DNA from: an uncultured Prevotellaceae bacterium | GTDB lineage: Bacteria > Bacteroidota > Bacteroidia > Bacteroidales > Bacteroidaceae | Assembly (NCBI GenBank): GCA_902775605.1 | Contig: CACYNE010000017.1 | Coordinates: 17,745 to 81,744 of the forward strand | DNA length: 64,000 nucleotides | Reading direction: 5' to 3' | Shown here: positions 1 through 9,540 of the stretch, piece after piece | Layout of the letters: each line of letters opens with the position of its first letter | How positions within the stretch are numbered: position 1 is the stretch's first letter | Made by a program: the position numbers and the translations under genes | Notes under the pieces: model-generated | What the model was told of the DNA's origin: nothing | What the model saw: only the letters and a program-made list of their open reading frames with translations | Databases searched by the model: none

Positions 1-1
1 A

Positions 2-565
2 CAGGATATCTTTGATATCTACAAGGTAGGAAAGAACGATCGTGGACTTGTCATGGTGCTGGCCTATGATGACCATCTGTTCCGCACACATACTGGTCGC
101 TCACTCGAGGCCGACCTCACGGATGCCGAGTGCTTCCGTTTGCAGGAACGTTATCTCATTCCAAGCATGAAGGTCGAGATGCCCGACAGCGGACTGATCT
201 ATTTCACCGAATCGGTCTATAACCTGCTGCAAGGAAAAGAGTTGCCCGTGATGTCTTATTTGAATCCTCAGTCCGATGATGACATGGACGACCTTCTGAC
301 TGCCATCTACTTTTTCCTCCTTATTGCATGGATTGGTGTTTATCTCTTCGCAGCCCGTCGTCACGGATGGCACCTGACGAACTACTACAACAGCCTTATT
401 ACCAAAAATCCGTTTGTTAACAACGGAGCAGCACTGGCTGCTGGCTACGTGGCAGGAAGCATCCTGAACGGTAGCGGCCGAAGCAGAGGCGGAGGCAGTA
501 GCTGGGGCGGAGGCGGCTTCAGCGGAGGTAGTAGCGGTGGCGGTGGTGCCACATCAAGCTGGTAA
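2..565 (+). CDS. TPM-domain membrane protein, 3' part only
   Basis: The reading frame is already open at base 2, so the true start lies left of the window. The visible part carries the end of a TPM domain (DRGLVMVLAYDD, then a YLIPSM segment), one membrane segment at about bases 300-355 (LLTAIYFFLLIAWIGVYLFA), and a tail made almost only of Gly and Ser ending in ATSSW. This is the layout of YgcG-type TPM proteins, which are membrane anchored with the TPM domain outside the cytoplasm. lemA follows 45 bp downstream; TPM and LemA genes are commonly paired in bacteria. The substrate is unknown. Confidence 0.85.
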   Translation, partial: QDIFDIYKVGKNDRGLVMVLAYDDHLFRTHTGRSLEADLTDAECFRLQERYLIPSMKVEMPDSGLIYFTESVYNLLQGKELPVMSYLNPQSDDDMDDLLTAIYFFLLIAWIGVYLFAARRHGWHLTNYYNSLITKNPFVNNGAALAAGYVAGSILNGSGRSRGGGSSWGGGGFSGGSSGGGGATSSW

Positions 566-610
566 TTCGAGAAACAACAAATAAAAGAATAACTAATAAA
601 GGTAAGTATT

Positions 611-1186
611 ATGAAAAAAAATCATCTGATTCTTATTGGAGTTGCCATTGTTGCAATCGTTTGTTTCCTTTGGATAAAAGGTACATACAATGGTATGGTC
701 ACTGAAGAAGAGAACGCCACCACTGCGCTGGCCAACGTTCAGTCTGCCTATCAGCGTCGTCTGGACCTGATTCCCAATTTGGTTGAGGTTGTAAAGGGCT
801 ATGCATCTCATGAGAAAGAGACTCTGGAAAGCGTGGTGAATGCACGAGCCAAGGCTACCAGCGTTACACTGACAGCTGATAACATCCAGGAATTCCAAAA
901 GGCACAGGGTGAACTCAGCAGCGCACTGAACAAACTGATGGCAATCCGTGAGGCTTATCCCGACCTGAAGGCCAACGAGAACTTCCGCGACCTGCAGGTG
1001 CAGTTGGAAGGTACTGAGAACCGCATCAACGAAGAGCGCAACAAGGCCAATCAGAAGATTCAGGACTACAATATCACCATCCGTCGTTTCCCCAACAACA
1101 TCATCGCCGGCATGTTCGGTTTCGAGAAGATGAACAAGTTTGAGGCCGAGACAGGTGCAGAAAAGGCTCCAAAGGTTAGTTTCTAA
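611..1186 (+). CDS. lemA: LemA family protein
   Basis: A 191-residue protein with an N-terminal membrane helix (LILIGVAIVAIVCFLWI), followed by the helical LemA core: YNGMVTEEENATTALANVQ, then RRLDLIPNLVEVVKGYA. The N-terminus would sit in the membrane with a helical bundle outside. LemA proteins are widespread but have no agreed biochemical role; the name comes from a Listeria antigen. It lies directly behind the TPM gene and is probably in the same transcript. Length and start fit the family. Confidence 0.93.
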   Translation: MKKNHLILIGVAIVAIVCFLWIKGTYNGMVTEEENATTALANVQSAYQRRLDLIPNLVEVVKGYASHEKETLESVVNARAKATSVTLTADNIQEFQKAQGELSSALNKLMAIREAYPDLKANENFRDLQVQLEGTENRINEERNKANQKIQDYNITIRRFPNNIIAGMFGFEKMNKFEAETGAEKAPKVSF

Positions 1187-1227
1187 TTAACGCATATTGC
1201 TGTACCACAGCAACCACAAAAAGAATT

Positions 1228-2391
1228 ATGGACAACAGATATATGATGCGTGGTGTTTCTGCCGCCAAGGAAGACGTTCACGCAGCAATTAAGAACATTG
1301 ACAAGGGTATCTTCCCACAGGCTTTCTGCAAGATTATCCCTGATATCCTGGGGGGAGACCCAGAGTACTGTAACATCATGCATGCCGACGGTGCCGGCAC
1401 CAAGTCGAGCCTGGCCTACATGTATTGGAAAGAGACGGGCGACCTGTCTGTATGGAAAGGCATCGCTCAGGATGCCATCGTGATGAACACTGACGACCTG
1501 CTCTGCGTAGGTGCTGTCGATAACATCCTCGTTTCTTCCACCATCGGTCGTAACAAGATGCTCGTTCCCGGCGAGGTCATCTCAGCCATTATCAACGGTA
1601 CTGACGAACTGCTGGCCGAACTCCGCGAGATGGGCATCGGCATCTATCCCACCGGTGGTGAGACGGCCGACGTGGGCGACCTCGTTCGTACTATCATCGT
1701 TGACTCTACCGTCACCTGTCGCATGAAGCGCTCTGACGTCATAGACAACGCTAACATCCGTCCTGGCGACGTCATCGTAGGTCTCTCATCCACAGGACAG
1801 GCTACTTACGAGAAGCGCTACAATGGCGGCATGGGCTCTAATGGTCTCACCTCAGCTCGTCACGACGTCTTTGCCAAATACCTGGCCGAGAACTATCCTG
1901 AGAGCTACGACCACGCCGTACCCAACGAGTTGGTATATAGCGGTAAATACAAACTGACAGATGCCGTTGAGGGTTCACCTGTAGATGCAGGTCAACTGGT
2001 ACTCTCACCCACCCGCACCTATGCACCTGTTATCAAGAAGTTGCTCGACGAGCTACGTCCTGAGATTCACGGCATGGTACACTGCACAGGCGGTGCTCAG
2101 ACTAAGGTGCTGCATTTCGTTAACGACAACTGCAAGGTGGTTAAGGACAACATGTTCCCCGTTCCCCCACTCTTCCGTGCCATCCACGAGTGCTCTGGCA
2201 CCGACTGGAAGGAGATGTATCAGGTGTTCAACATGGGCCACCGCATGGAGATCTATGTGCGTCCTGAGGTAGCCGAGAAGGTCATTGCTATCTCCAAGAG
2301 CTTCAATATCGACGCGCAGATTGTGGGTCATATTGAGGAGGGTAAGAAGTCACTCACCATTAAGAGCGAGTTCGGCGAATTCAATTATTAA
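1228..2391 (+). CDS. purM: Phosphoribosylformylglycinamidine cyclo-ligase (AIR synthase)
   Basis: A 387-residue PurM-superfamily protein. It is expected to close the imidazole ring in purine synthesis, turning FGAM into AIR with ATP in the cytoplasm. Visible signatures are HADGAGTKSSLAYMYW near the N-terminus, the substrate loop AIVMNTDDLLCVGA, and YPTGGETADVGDLVRT. It is somewhat longer than the roughly 345-residue enterobacterial enzyme, as is usual for the Bacteroidetes form. It lies 41 bp after lemA and is followed by a strong terminator hairpin. Confidence 0.93.
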   Translation: MDNRYMMRGVSAAKEDVHAAIKNIDKGIFPQAFCKIIPDILGGDPEYCNIMHADGAGTKSSLAYMYWKETGDLSVWKGIAQDAIVMNTDDLLCVGAVDNILVSSTIGRNKMLVPGEVISAIINGTDELLAELREMGIGIYPTGGETADVGDLVRTIIVDSTVTCRMKRSDVIDNANIRPGDVIVGLSSTGQATYEKRYNGGMGSNGLTSARHDVFAKYLAENYPESYDHAVPNELVYSGKYKLTDAVEGSPVDAGQLVLSPTRTYAPVIKKLLDELRPEIHGMVHCTGGAQTKVLHFVNDNCKVVKDNMFPVPPLFRAIHECSGTDWKEMYQVFNMGHRMEIYVRPEVAEKVIAISKSFNIDAQIVGHIEEGKKSLTIKSEFGEFNY

Positions 2392-2411
2392 ATTCGCAAA
2401 GCATAGAAACC

Positions 2412-2445
2412 AAAAGAGAGGCTCTCAACAGAACCTCTCTTTTTT
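2412..2445. terminator. Terminator between purM and the histidine kinase gene
   Basis: AAAAGAGAGG at 2412-2421 pairs with CCTCTCTTTT at 2434-2443 around a 12-nt loop and runs into T's. It separates two convergent genes and may act in both directions. Confidence 0.85.
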
Positions 2446-2447
2446 GT

Positions 2448-4505
2448 TTATAGGGGCAAAGTCATCACAAACCGTGCACCGTTGGTATAGGTCGTATCTA
2501 AAACAATATCGCCACCAAGTCGACGGGCCAGACTACGAGCCACAGTAAGCCCGATGCCCGTACCATTATAGTATTCGTTCAATTGTACGAACTCATCGAA
2601 TATGTGCTCAACCTCATTAACAGGCACTCCAACACCCGTATCTTCAACCACATACCTCACAACATTATCCACTACGCTCACTTTCAAAACAGCCTGTTGT
2701 TTCTCATTCGATTGCGTCTGTTGACCGTAAGCCTCTGCAGGAGCAGTAAACTTCATGGCATTATCAAGTAGCAGCGAAAGCGCACGTACTGCAGCCTTCT
2801 GACAAGTATTCAGCACTACCGATTCATTTTCCTCGTTTAATTCCATCTTGAACACAAGATGAGTAGCGTGAGAAATACCCGAAACCTCGACAGCCTCGGC
2901 AGCAATCCGCATGGCCGACACACTATCCGTCAGTTCGAGAACGGCTTGACTGCTTGCCTCCGACAATTCGAGCATCTTATTGACCAACCCAGTAATGCGA
3001 TTGGTATTCTCCAGAATCTCCTTATTGGCTTCTTCACGCGATGCCTCATCGAGAGTCATGTCCGAAGTAGTCAACACTTGAGCAAAGCCTGAAAGAATAT
3101 TCAATGGTGTACGAAACTCATGAGATATCTGTTGAATAAACTTGGTTTTCATCCTCGACGACTCCTCTGCACGTTCGTTAGCAATGGTCAGTTGACGATT
3201 TTTCTCCTCCAGACGCTTGCGTTCACGATAACGTATCAGAGCATAGCAAACGAAGAATACGAGAAGCAGCAAGACTACCACCACCAGAGCAATCGCTCTG
3301 GTTTGCATCAGCGCAGCTTTCTGATGAGCAATCTGCATCTCTTTGCCCTGAATATCGTATATGGTTGCCATTTCAGCCATCTGACTTCGTTTCTGCCACA
3401 AATAGGCCGAGTCAAAGTGTTCGGCTATCTGTTTGGCCGTATAGAGCGCAGTGTCATTCCGTCCGGCATTGATATTGGCGCGAAACTTTGGCAGATAATA
3501 GGCGTAGATTTCCTCCAAATACACCTTAGGTACACGCCACTTTATGAAACCGTCCAAATACTCATAGTTCTCGGCAGCATCCTGCCAACGTTCGGCAGGC
3601 AACAGATAGTCATTAGCCTGAATATAACCATTCAGGGTACGGGTAGGTGCTCCGTATTGGCAGTATTTTTCGTATTCTGCTGCTGCGGAATCCTTTTCCC
3701 CCATAATCCAGAGCTTGGTGGCACGATCCAGATGGATATAGCCATCATAGATTCTCCACACAGGAGCATCGGGATGTCTGCGTCTGAACACCTGTTCCAC
3801 CGAGTCAATCAATTCAAACCAGTTCTTGCTCTGCTCCCAGTTCTTCACCATCACATAGGCATCCTTTACCCTGGCATAACAATTGATAAGTCTCTGATGA
3901 ATAAGTACCGAGGAATCGGCAGCCAGGATTTCCCAACAGTAGTTTCTTGCCCTATCAGCCACCTTTTTTGCTTTCTCAGGCTCACCTAGCTTAATATAGC
4001 AGCACGCCGTCATCGTCAGCGCATTGATGATCTGGTCACATTCTCCATTACCCAGCGAGTCCATCGAGGCTATCAATGGAACGGCTATCCGCAAAAATCC
4101 CTCGTAGTTATGAGTCATATAAAGTTGATACGCCAGATAGCTGGCACCATAATTATAATACCACTGCTTACGGTCCTCCAAACTATTGTGAGAAGCTATA
4201 CGCCTGCACATCTCCTCAATGTTGCCATCAATCTCTGATTTACGCAGAAAATGCTGATAAACGATGAGTCGATGAGTCTGTGCACCCATCTCACTAAGAT
4301 CGCCTGTTTGCTGTAGGCTATCAATCAAGAAATAGGCGCGTGCCGTATCGCTGACCTCATCATAGGAATTAAATATCAACGAGTCAACCCAGCTATGGGT
4401 AGGCACCCAGAAGAGAGACTGTTTCTTGTTATCATTTTCCCCACAAGCAAATAGAAAAGCTACCAAGACAAATACGATAAGAAATTGTATCTTTGTTTTC
4501 TTCAT
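2448..4505 (-). CDS. TPR-type sensor histidine kinase
   Basis: A 685-residue protein. It starts with a lipoprotein-like signal (IVFVLVAFLFACGE). A helical, TPR-like sensor region follows to about residue 395, then a membrane helix at about 398-420 (ALVVVVLLLLVFFVCYALI). The phospho-acceptor box HEFRTPLN lies near residue 462. The C-terminus holds an ATPase domain with DNAMKF, DTGVGVP and GTGIGLTVA. No receiver domain is fused and no response regulator gene is adjacent, so its partner is elsewhere. The signal it reads is unknown. A -7 box at 4537-4544 supports this start. Confidence 0.92.
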   Translation of the reverse strand: MKKTKIQFLIVFVLVAFLFACGENDNKKQSLFWVPTHSWVDSLIFNSYDEVSDTARAYFLIDSLQQTGDLSEMGAQTHRLIVYQHFLRKSEIDGNIEEMCRRIASHNSLEDRKQWYYNYGASYLAYQLYMTHNYEGFLRIAVPLIASMDSLGNGECDQIINALTMTACCYIKLGEPEKAKKVADRARNYCWEILAADSSVLIHQRLINCYARVKDAYVMVKNWEQSKNWFELIDSVEQVFRRRHPDAPVWRIYDGYIHLDRATKLWIMGEKDSAAAEYEKYCQYGAPTRTLNGYIQANDYLLPAERWQDAAENYEYLDGFIKWRVPKVYLEEIYAYYLPKFRANINAGRNDTALYTAKQIAEHFDSAYLWQKRSQMAEMATIYDIQGKEMQIAHQKAALMQTRAIALVVVVLLLLVFFVCYALIRYRERKRLEEKNRQLTIANERAEESSRMKTKFIQQISHEFRTPLNILSGFAQVLTTSDMTLDEASREEANKEILENTNRITGLVNKMLELSEASSQAVLELTDSVSAMRIAAEAVEVSGISHATHLVFKMELNEENESVVLNTCQKAAVRALSLLLDNAMKFTAPAEAYGQQTQSNEKQQAVLKVSVVDNVVRYVVEDTGVGVPVNEVEHIFDEFVQLNEYYNGTGIGLTVARSLARRLGGDIVLDTTYTNGARFVMTLPL

Positions 4506-4536
4506 AGGTCAAAACAAACTAGTTGGTTATTGGGAG

Positions 4537-4544
4537 CAAAGTTA
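4537..4544 (-). promoter_or_regulatory. -7 box of the histidine kinase gene
   Basis: TAACTTTG on the minus strand, about 30 nt before the start codon, matches the Bacteroidetes TAnnTTTG consensus. Confidence 0.7.
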
Positions 4545-4605
4545 CTGCTTTTCTATGAAAAAAACAAAAAAACGATGAATAATTGGATATTAGGCAAAAA
4601 ATTCG

Positions 4606-4613
4606 TAACTTTG
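4606..4613 (+). promoter_or_regulatory. -7 box of prfA
   Basis: TAACTTTG, 29 nt before the prfA start codon, within an AT-rich stretch. It faces away from the histidine kinase promoter. Confidence 0.75.
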
Positions 4614-4642
4614 CCCCCCAAAATTAAAGGATTGAATAGAAT

Positions 4643-5758
4643 ATGGCAGAAACAAGCAACAGCATTCTACAGAAATTAGACGGACTGGAGGCACGCTTCG
4701 AGGAGGTGTCAACGCTGATTACCGACCCCGATGTGATTGCCGACCAGAATCGTTTTGTCAAGCTCACGAAGGAATATAAGGACCTGGGTGACATCATGGA
4801 TGCACGCAAGCGCTATATCGCCTGCTTGAACAGCATCAGTGAAGCCAAGGATATCCTGGCCAACGAGAGCGACCCCGAAATGAAGGAAATGGCCCGCGAA
4901 GAGTTGACCATGAATGAGGAGTTGCAGCCCAAGTTGGAAGAGGAGATCAAGATTGCCCTCATCCCCAAGGATCCTGAGGACGCGAAGAATGTCCAAATGG
5001 AGATCCGTGCAGGAACCGGTGGCGACGAGGCTTGCCTCTTTGCTGGCGACCTCTTTAAGATGTATAAGAGTTATTGCGACTCAAAAGGATGGCAACTCAG
5101 CATCACCAGCGTCAGCGAGGGCGCTGTGGGTGGCTATAAGGAGATTGACTTCGCCGTATCTGGTGCCGATGTCTATGGCACCTTGAAGTATGAGTCGGGC
5201 GTTCACCGAGTACAACGCGTGCCTGCCACCGAGACACAGGGACGCATGCACACCAGTGCAGCCACCGTTGCCGTACTGCCCGAGGCCGATAAGTTCGAGG
5301 TACACGTCAACGAGGGTGAAATCAAATGGGACACCTTCCGTTCATCAGGTGCTGGTGGTCAGAACGTGAACAAGGTGGAATCGGGTGTTCGTCTGCGCTA
5401 TATGTGGAAGAACCCCAACACAGGCGAGACCGAGGAGATTCTCATCGAGTGTACCGAGACCCGCGACCAGCCCAAGAACAAGGAGCGTGCCCTTTCGCGC
5501 CTCTACACCTTCATCTATGATAAGGAGCATCAGAAGTACATGGATGATATTGCCTCACGCCGTAAGAGTCTGGTATCTACGGGCGACCGCAGTGCCAAGA
5601 TTCGCACGTATAACTTCCCCCAGGGCCGCGTGACCGACCACCGTATCGGCTACACCACACACGACCTGCAGGGCTTCCTTGGAGGCGACATCCAGGCAAT
5701 GATTGACGCACTCACCGTGGCAGAGAACGCGGAGCGCATGAAAGAAAATGAATTATAA
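4643..5758 (+). CDS. prfA: Peptide chain release factor 1
   Basis: A 371-residue class I release factor. It reads UAA and UAG in the ribosomal A site and triggers release of the finished chain. The GGQ motif (GAGGQNVNK) lies near residue 238; its Gln is the site normally methylated by Prm[11 protein letters not shown] contains the PAT stop-codon recognition tripeptide that marks RF1 rather than RF2. Length fits the family. It has its own promoter, and pyrF follows 41 bp later. Confidence 0.96.
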   Translation: MAETSNSILQKLDGLEARFEEVSTLITDPDVIADQNRFVKLTKEYKDLGDIMDARKRYIACLNSISEAKDILANESDPEMKEMAREELTMNEELQPKLEEEIKIALIPKDPEDAKNVQMEIRAGTGGDEACLFAGDLFKMYKSYCDSKGWQLSITSVSEGAVGGYKEIDFAVSGADVYGTLKYESGVHRVQRVPATETQGRMHTSAATVAVLPEADKFEVHVNEGEIKWDTFRSSGAGGQNVNKVESGVRLRYMWKNPNTGETEEILIECTETRDQPKNKERALSRLYTFIYDKEHQKYMDDIASRRKSLVSTGDRSAKIRTYNFPQGRVTDHRIGYTTHDLQGFLGGDIQAMIDALTVAENAERMKENEL

Positions 5759-5768
5759 AAATCATAGG

Positions 5769-5786
5769 ACCTATAAGACCTATAAG
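5769..5786 (+). repeat. Two tandem copies of ACCTATAAG before pyrF
   Basis: A 9-bp unit is repeated head to tail in the prfA-pyrF gap, 13 nt before the pyrF start codon, with partial units on both sides. Confidence 0.7.
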
Positions 5787-5799
5787 ACACATAAATAAA

Positions 5800-6627
5800 A
5801 TGACAAGACAAGAACTGATACAACAGATTAAACAAAAGCGCAGCTTCCTCTGCGTGGGCCTGGACACCGATCCCAAGAAGATGCCACAGTGCGTCTTTGA
5901 CCTGTGCGACCCCATATTTGAGTTTAATAAGGCCATCATCGAGGCAACGGCCCCCTACTGTGTGGCCTATAAGCCCAACCTCGCATTCTACGAGGCCTAT
6001 GGCCTGAAAGGCATGGAAGCCTTCGTGAAGACCTGCGAGTATCTCAAGGAAAACCATCCTCACCACCTCATCATCGCTGATGCCAAGCGTGGTGATATCG
6101 GCAACACCAGCCAGATGTATGCCCGTACCTTCTTCGAGGAGTATAACATCGACGCACTCACCGTAGCCCCCTATATGGGCGAGGACTCGGTGACCCCCTT
6201 CCTCAGCTACGAGGGCAAGTGGGTCATCCTGCTGGCGCTGACCTCGAACAAAGGCTCGCACGACTTCCAGTTGATGGAGGACACACAGGGCGAGCGCCTG
6301 TTTGAGAAAGTGCTGAAGAAGAGTCAGGAATGGGGCAATGCCGACAACATGATGTATGTCGTAGGTGCCACACAGGGCCGTATGTTCGAGGACATCCGCA
6401 AGGTGGCTCCCGATCACTTCCTCCTGGTGCCCGGCGTGGGTGCTCAGGGCGGTTCACTGCAAGAGGTATGCAAATATGGCATGAATAAGGACTGCGGTCT
6501 GCTGGTCAACTCCAGCCGTGGCATCATCTATGCCAGCAACGACGACCACTTTGCTGAGGTGGCAGGCAACAAGGCCCGCGAACTGCAGCAGGAGATGGCC
6601 GAAGAATTGGCAAAAGCAGGTCTCTAA
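5800..6627 (+). CDS. pyrF: Orotidine 5'-phosphate decarboxylase
   Basis: A 275-residue TIM-barrel enzyme that decarboxylates OMP to UMP, the last step of UMP synthesis. The catalytic motif is [10 protein letters not shown] at about residues 87-96. [11 protein letters not shown] near the N-terminus and [10 protein letters not shown], the phosphate-binding loop, complete the site. This is the longer OMPDC type, not the roughly 235-residue E. coli type. It probably shares a transcript with prfA. Confidence 0.95.
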   Translation: MTRQELIQQIKQKRSFLCVGLDTDPKKMPQCVFDLCDPIFEFNKAIIEATAPYCVAYKPNLAFYEAYGLKGMEAFVKTCEYLKENHPHHLIIADAKRGDIGNTSQMYARTFFEEYNIDALTVAPYMGEDSVTPFLSYEGKWVILLALTSNKGSHDFQLMEDTQGERLFEKVLKKSQEWGNADNMMYVVGATQGRMFEDIRKVAPDHFLLVPGVGAQGGSLQEVCKYGMNKDCGLLVNSSRGIIYASNDDHFAEVAGNKARELQQEMAEELAKAGL

Positions 6628-6704
6628 CAGGCATTAGTAGTTAAAAAAACATAAAAGTTTAGAAGAATAAGGAGACTGCGAGGTTCTATGTAATAGAAAA
6701 TTAG

Positions 6705-6712
6705 TACCTTTG
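6705..6712 (+). promoter_or_regulatory. -7 box of the rplU-rpmA operon
   Basis: TACCTTTG followed by CACCCC; transcription should start near 6718, leaving an 85-nt leader that can fold (next entry). Confidence 0.75.
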
Positions 6713-6727
6713 CACCCCGAAATGAGT

Positions 6728-6773
6728 CCGTGGAGGCAGGGTTAAGTGTGTACGAACGTGCACCGCCTTACGG
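6728..6773 (+). promoter_or_regulatory. Foldable 5' leader of rplU
   Basis: CCGT-G-GAGGC (6728-6737) can pair with GCCTTACGG (6765-6773), one base bulged, closing a loop with further GTG/CAC pairing. It lies in the leader of the L21-L27 operon, where ribosomal protein genes often carry autoregulatory structures. The regulatory role is inference. Confidence 0.4.
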
Positions 6774-6801
6774 AAAAAACCCTATTTACAAACAAAAACA
6801 A

Positions 6802-7119
6802 ATGTACGCAATTGTAGAAATTCAGGGTCAGCAGTTTAAGGCAGAGGAGGGCAAGAAGCTCTTCGTGCACCACATCAAGGACGTGGAGGCAGGCAAGACT
6901 GTTGAGTTTGACAAGGTGCTGCTCGTAGATGCCGACGGCGCTGTCAAGGTTGGCGCACCCACCGTAGAAGGTGCAAAAGTAGTAGTTGAGGTAGTGAACC
7001 CGCTGGTGAAGGGTGACAAGGTCATCGTCTTCAAGATGAAGCGTCGTAAGGACTCTCGCAAGCGTAACGGTCATCGTGAGCAGTTCACTCAGGTAGAAGT
7101 TAAACAAGTAATCGCTTAA
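6802..7119 (+). CDS. rplU: 50S ribosomal protein L21
   Basis: A 105-residue protein of the large ribosomal subunit that binds 23S rRNA. The start [13 protein letters not shown] and the basic C-terminal half [19 protein letters not shown] are diagnostic. The frame stays open upstream to 6730, but that extension covers the foldable leader and is not L21-like, so the ATG at 6802 is chosen. rpmA follows after 14 bp, the usual order. Confidence 0.97.
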   Translation: MYAIVEIQGQQFKAEEGKKLFVHHIKDVEAGKTVEFDKVLLVDADGAVKVGAPTVEGAKVVVEVVNPLVKGDKVIVFKMKRRKDSRKRNGHREQFTQVEVKQVIA

Positions 7120-7133
7120 GGAGGAACAGCAGT

Positions 7134-7412
7134 ATGGCACATAAGAAAGGTGTAGGTAGTTCTAGTGTAGGTAGTTCTAAGAACGGCCGCGAAAGTGCAG
7201 CTCAGCGACTCGGCGTCAAAATCTGGGGTGGTCAGAAGTGTCTGGCTGGCAACATCATTGTTCGTCAGCGTGGTACCAAGCACAATCCTGGTAATGGTGT
7301 TGCTATTGGTAAAGACGATACGCTCTATGCCCTCATTGATGGCACAGTGAACTTCCACAAGGGTAAGTTCAACAAGAGCGTCGTTTCAGTAATACCCGAG
7401 GCTGAAGCATAA
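7134..7412 (+). CDS. rpmA: 50S ribosomal protein L27
   Basis: A 92-residue large-subunit protein whose N-terminal arm reaches the peptidyl transferase centre. It begins [19 protein letters not shown] and contains [10 protein letters not shown] and [15 protein letters not shown], as expected. There is no Firmicutes-type N-terminal extension needing cleavage. A strong terminator follows. Confidence 0.97.
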   Translation: MAHKKGVGSSSVGSSKNGRESAAQRLGVKIWGGQKCLAGNIIVRQRGTKHNPGNGVAIGKDDTLYALIDGTVNFHKGKFNKSVVSVIPEAEA

Positions 7413-7459
7413 ACACACAAAACTTACAAACAAAACAACTTATTCCAAACAAACATAGA

Positions 7460-7490
7460 GCCCTGCCTCATTCGAGGTAGGGCTTCTTCT
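7460..7490 (+). terminator. Terminator of rplU-rpmA
   Basis: GCCCTGCCTC (7460-7469) pairs with GAGGTAGGGC (7474-7483), one G-T wobble, loop ATTC, followed by TTCTTCTTTG. Confidence 0.85.
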
Positions 7491-7505
7491 TTGTAATACC
7501 GCTTG

Positions 7506-7527
7506 CTGTGGGCTGTGGGCTGTGGGC
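7506..7527. repeat. Three tandem copies of CTGTGGG
   Basis: A 7-bp unit repeats three times (7506-7526) between the rpmA terminator and the 3' end of queC. It is short and outside any gene. Confidence 0.8.
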
Positions 7528-7560
7528 AGCAACGGTGTTGCCGCTTACGGGAAGGGCTGG

Positions 7561-8226
7561 TTATTCCTGTTCGTAGTCGGTGGGATCAGAGATGCCCGCC
7601 TCGGCCAGGGCCTCCTTGCGCTCCACGCAGGTGCCGCACTTGCCGCAGTGCTTCTCGCCTCCCTTATAGCACGACCATGTCTCAGCATAGTTGATGCCCA
7701 GTTCGCGTCCACGTGCTGCTATTTGCCCCTTGGTGATGTTCGTATAAGGAGAAACCAAGTGGACACCATTGTACGTGCCAGCGTTTGCCGCAGCATCAAA
7801 GGCACTCACAAACTCTGGACGGCAGTCAGGATAGATAGTATGGTCGCCCCCGTGGTTGGCCATCATCACATATTGCAACTCGCGACTCTCAGCCATGCCC
7901 ACGGCCACACTCAGCATGATGCCGTTGCGGAAAGGCACCACCGTCGATTTCATATTCTCAGCAGCATAGTGTCCTTCGGGGATGGCATCAGCCCCTTGCA
8001 GCAGTGAGCTGTTGAAATACTGTGCCATGAACTGCAGGGGAATCACAATATGTTCTATACCCAGACGCTCGCAGTGCATACGGGCAAAGGGAATCTCACG
8101 TGCATTGTGGTTTGAGCCATAGTCGAACGAGATGGCCAGCGCAATGCGGTCCTGATAATCATAGAGCAGCGTCACACTATCCATGCCACCACTCAAGATA
8201 ATGATTGAATCTTTTTTCTTTTCCAT
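7561..8226 (-). CDS. queC: 7-cyano-7-deazaguanine synthase
   Basis: A 221-residue N-type ATP pyrophosphatase that converts CDG to preQ0 in queuosine synthesis. The ATP loop is ILSGGMDSVTLLYD near the N-terminus. Four Zn-binding cysteines are visible at the C-terminal end (CYKGGEKHCGKCGTC). No other que gene is next to it. It converges with rpmA and starts about 70 bp from the divergent DUF5103 gene. Confidence 0.95.
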   Translation of the reverse strand: MEKKKDSIIILSGGMDSVTLLYDYQDRIALAISFDYGSNHNAREIPFARMHCERLGIEHIVIPLQFMAQYFNSSLLQGADAIPEGHYAAENMKSTVVPFRNGIMLSVAVGMAESRELQYVMMANHGGDHTIYPDCRPEFVSAFDAAANAGTYNGVHLVSPYTNITKGQIAARGRELGINYAETWSCYKGGEKHCGKCGTCVERKEALAEAGISDPTDYEQE

Positions 8227-8283
8227 GCGTGCAAAATTACAAAATTATTATGAATTAAGCATGATGAATTATGAATTTCTTCG

Positions 8284-8291
8284 TATCTTTG
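8284..8291 (+). promoter_or_regulatory. -7 box of the DUF5103 gene; start codon at the expected transcription start
   Basis: TATCTTTG ends at 8291 and the ATG begins at 8297, so the mRNA should have almost no leader. Confidence 0.7.
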
Positions 8292-8296
8292 CACCC

Positions 8297-9538
8297 ATGA
8301 ACATAAAGAAGTTACTGCTTTTGCTCGTGATGATGCCTGTTTCCGTGCTGGCGTGGCACAGCATTAAGATGCCAAACATCAAGAGTCTGGAGGTCATCAC
8401 CAACGATGATTTCGAGGCACTGCCCGTCATCCAACTGGGAAGCAGCGACCATATAGCCATCGGCTTTGATGAGTTGTCACACGACTACCACAGATATGTG
8501 TGCCACCTGGAGCCCTGCAATCCCGACTGGACACCCAATGACGCCCTTTTCGAGAGCGAATGGCTGCAGGGCATCAACGACCTGACCATCGATGACTATG
8601 AGAACTCCATCAACACCACGACGCTCTATACACACTACACCTATCAGTTCCCCAATGAGCAGATGAACATTCGCATGAGCGGCAACTACCGCCTGCATAT
8701 CATTGACGAGGACCAGCAGTGCGATGCCCTTGTCATAGAGTTCAGAGTGGTGAGTCCGATGATGGGCATCAGTCTTGCGGCAAGTGCCAACACCGACATC
8801 GACACCAACAAGAGTCACCAGCAGGTGAGCATGAAGGTGAACTATAACGGCCTTCACGTGACGCGCCCCGATGACCAGATTCAGGTCTTTGTCATGCAAA
8901 ACGGACGTGAAGACAACATGAAGACCAACGTTCGTCCCACAGGCAAGACCACCCAAGGACTTATCTGGGAGCACAGCATGCCCCTCATCTTCGAGGCCGG
9001 CAACGAATATCACAAGTTTGAGATGTTAGACCCCACCCATACCACCATGGGACTGAGCAGCATCTATTGGGACCAGCCCACAAAGACATGGCATGCGGAG
9101 CCCCTACCCTGTGAACCCCGCAACAGTTATACCTATGACGAGGATGCCAACGGTGCCTTCCTGCTGCGCAACAGCGACAACTACGAGGCAGAGCGTACCT
9201 CAGAATATATCTACGTGCACTACCAGCTCAAGCCCGCTCCAACCTACGACCATGCCCGTGTAATTGTGAACGGCCGCTGGACAACAGAGTCACCCGACAC
9301 CTATCAGATGACCTACAATCCCGTTGAGCAGTCTTACGATGTGACTGTGCTTCAGAAGCTGGGTTATTACAACTACCAGTTGCTAATGGTCGATATGGAT
9401 GGAACCACACACGCCCTGCCGGAAGAAGGTTCATACTTCCAGACAGAGAACCGTTATCAGGCATTTGTCTATTATAAAGGAATCACGGATCGTGCCTGGC
9501 AACTTGCAGGCTTCAGCGAAATAACATATCGTCCCTAA
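8297..9538 (+). CDS. DUF5103 protein, type IX secretion plug-like
   Basis: A 413-residue exported protein with signal peptide MNIKKLLLLLVMMPVSVLA. The remainder is beta-rich and matches the DUF5103 pattern: IKSLEVITNDDFEALPVIQLGS near the start, HRYVCHLEPCNPDW, and YYKGITDRAWQLAG near the end. Relatives of this family are plug proteins of the type IX translocon channel; whether this one does that job is inference. The start at 8297 is chosen because upstream codons overlap the promoter and the signal peptide begins here. Confidence 0.8.
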   Translation: MNIKKLLLLLVMMPVSVLAWHSIKMPNIKSLEVITNDDFEALPVIQLGSSDHIAIGFDELSHDYHRYVCHLEPCNPDWTPNDALFESEWLQGINDLTIDDYENSINTTTLYTHYTYQFPNEQMNIRMSGNYRLHIIDEDQQCDALVIEFRVVSPMMGISLAASANTDIDTNKSHQQVSMKVNYNGLHVTRPDDQIQVFVMQNGREDNMKTNVRPTGKTTQGLIWEHSMPLIFEAGNEYHKFEMLDPTHTTMGLSSIYWDQPTKTWHAEPLPCEPRNSYTYDEDANGAFLLRNSDNYEAERTSEYIYVHYQLKPAPTYDHARVIVNGRWTTESPDTYQMTYNPVEQSYDVTVLQKLGYYNYQLLMVDMDGTTHALPEEGSYFQTENRYQAFVYYKGITDRAWQLAGFSEITYRP

Positions 9539-9540
9539 GC

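Noticed and set aside
3120-3989. A 289-codon plus-strand frame
   Set aside because: It is antisense to the histidine kinase sensor and has no promoter or recognisable motifs.
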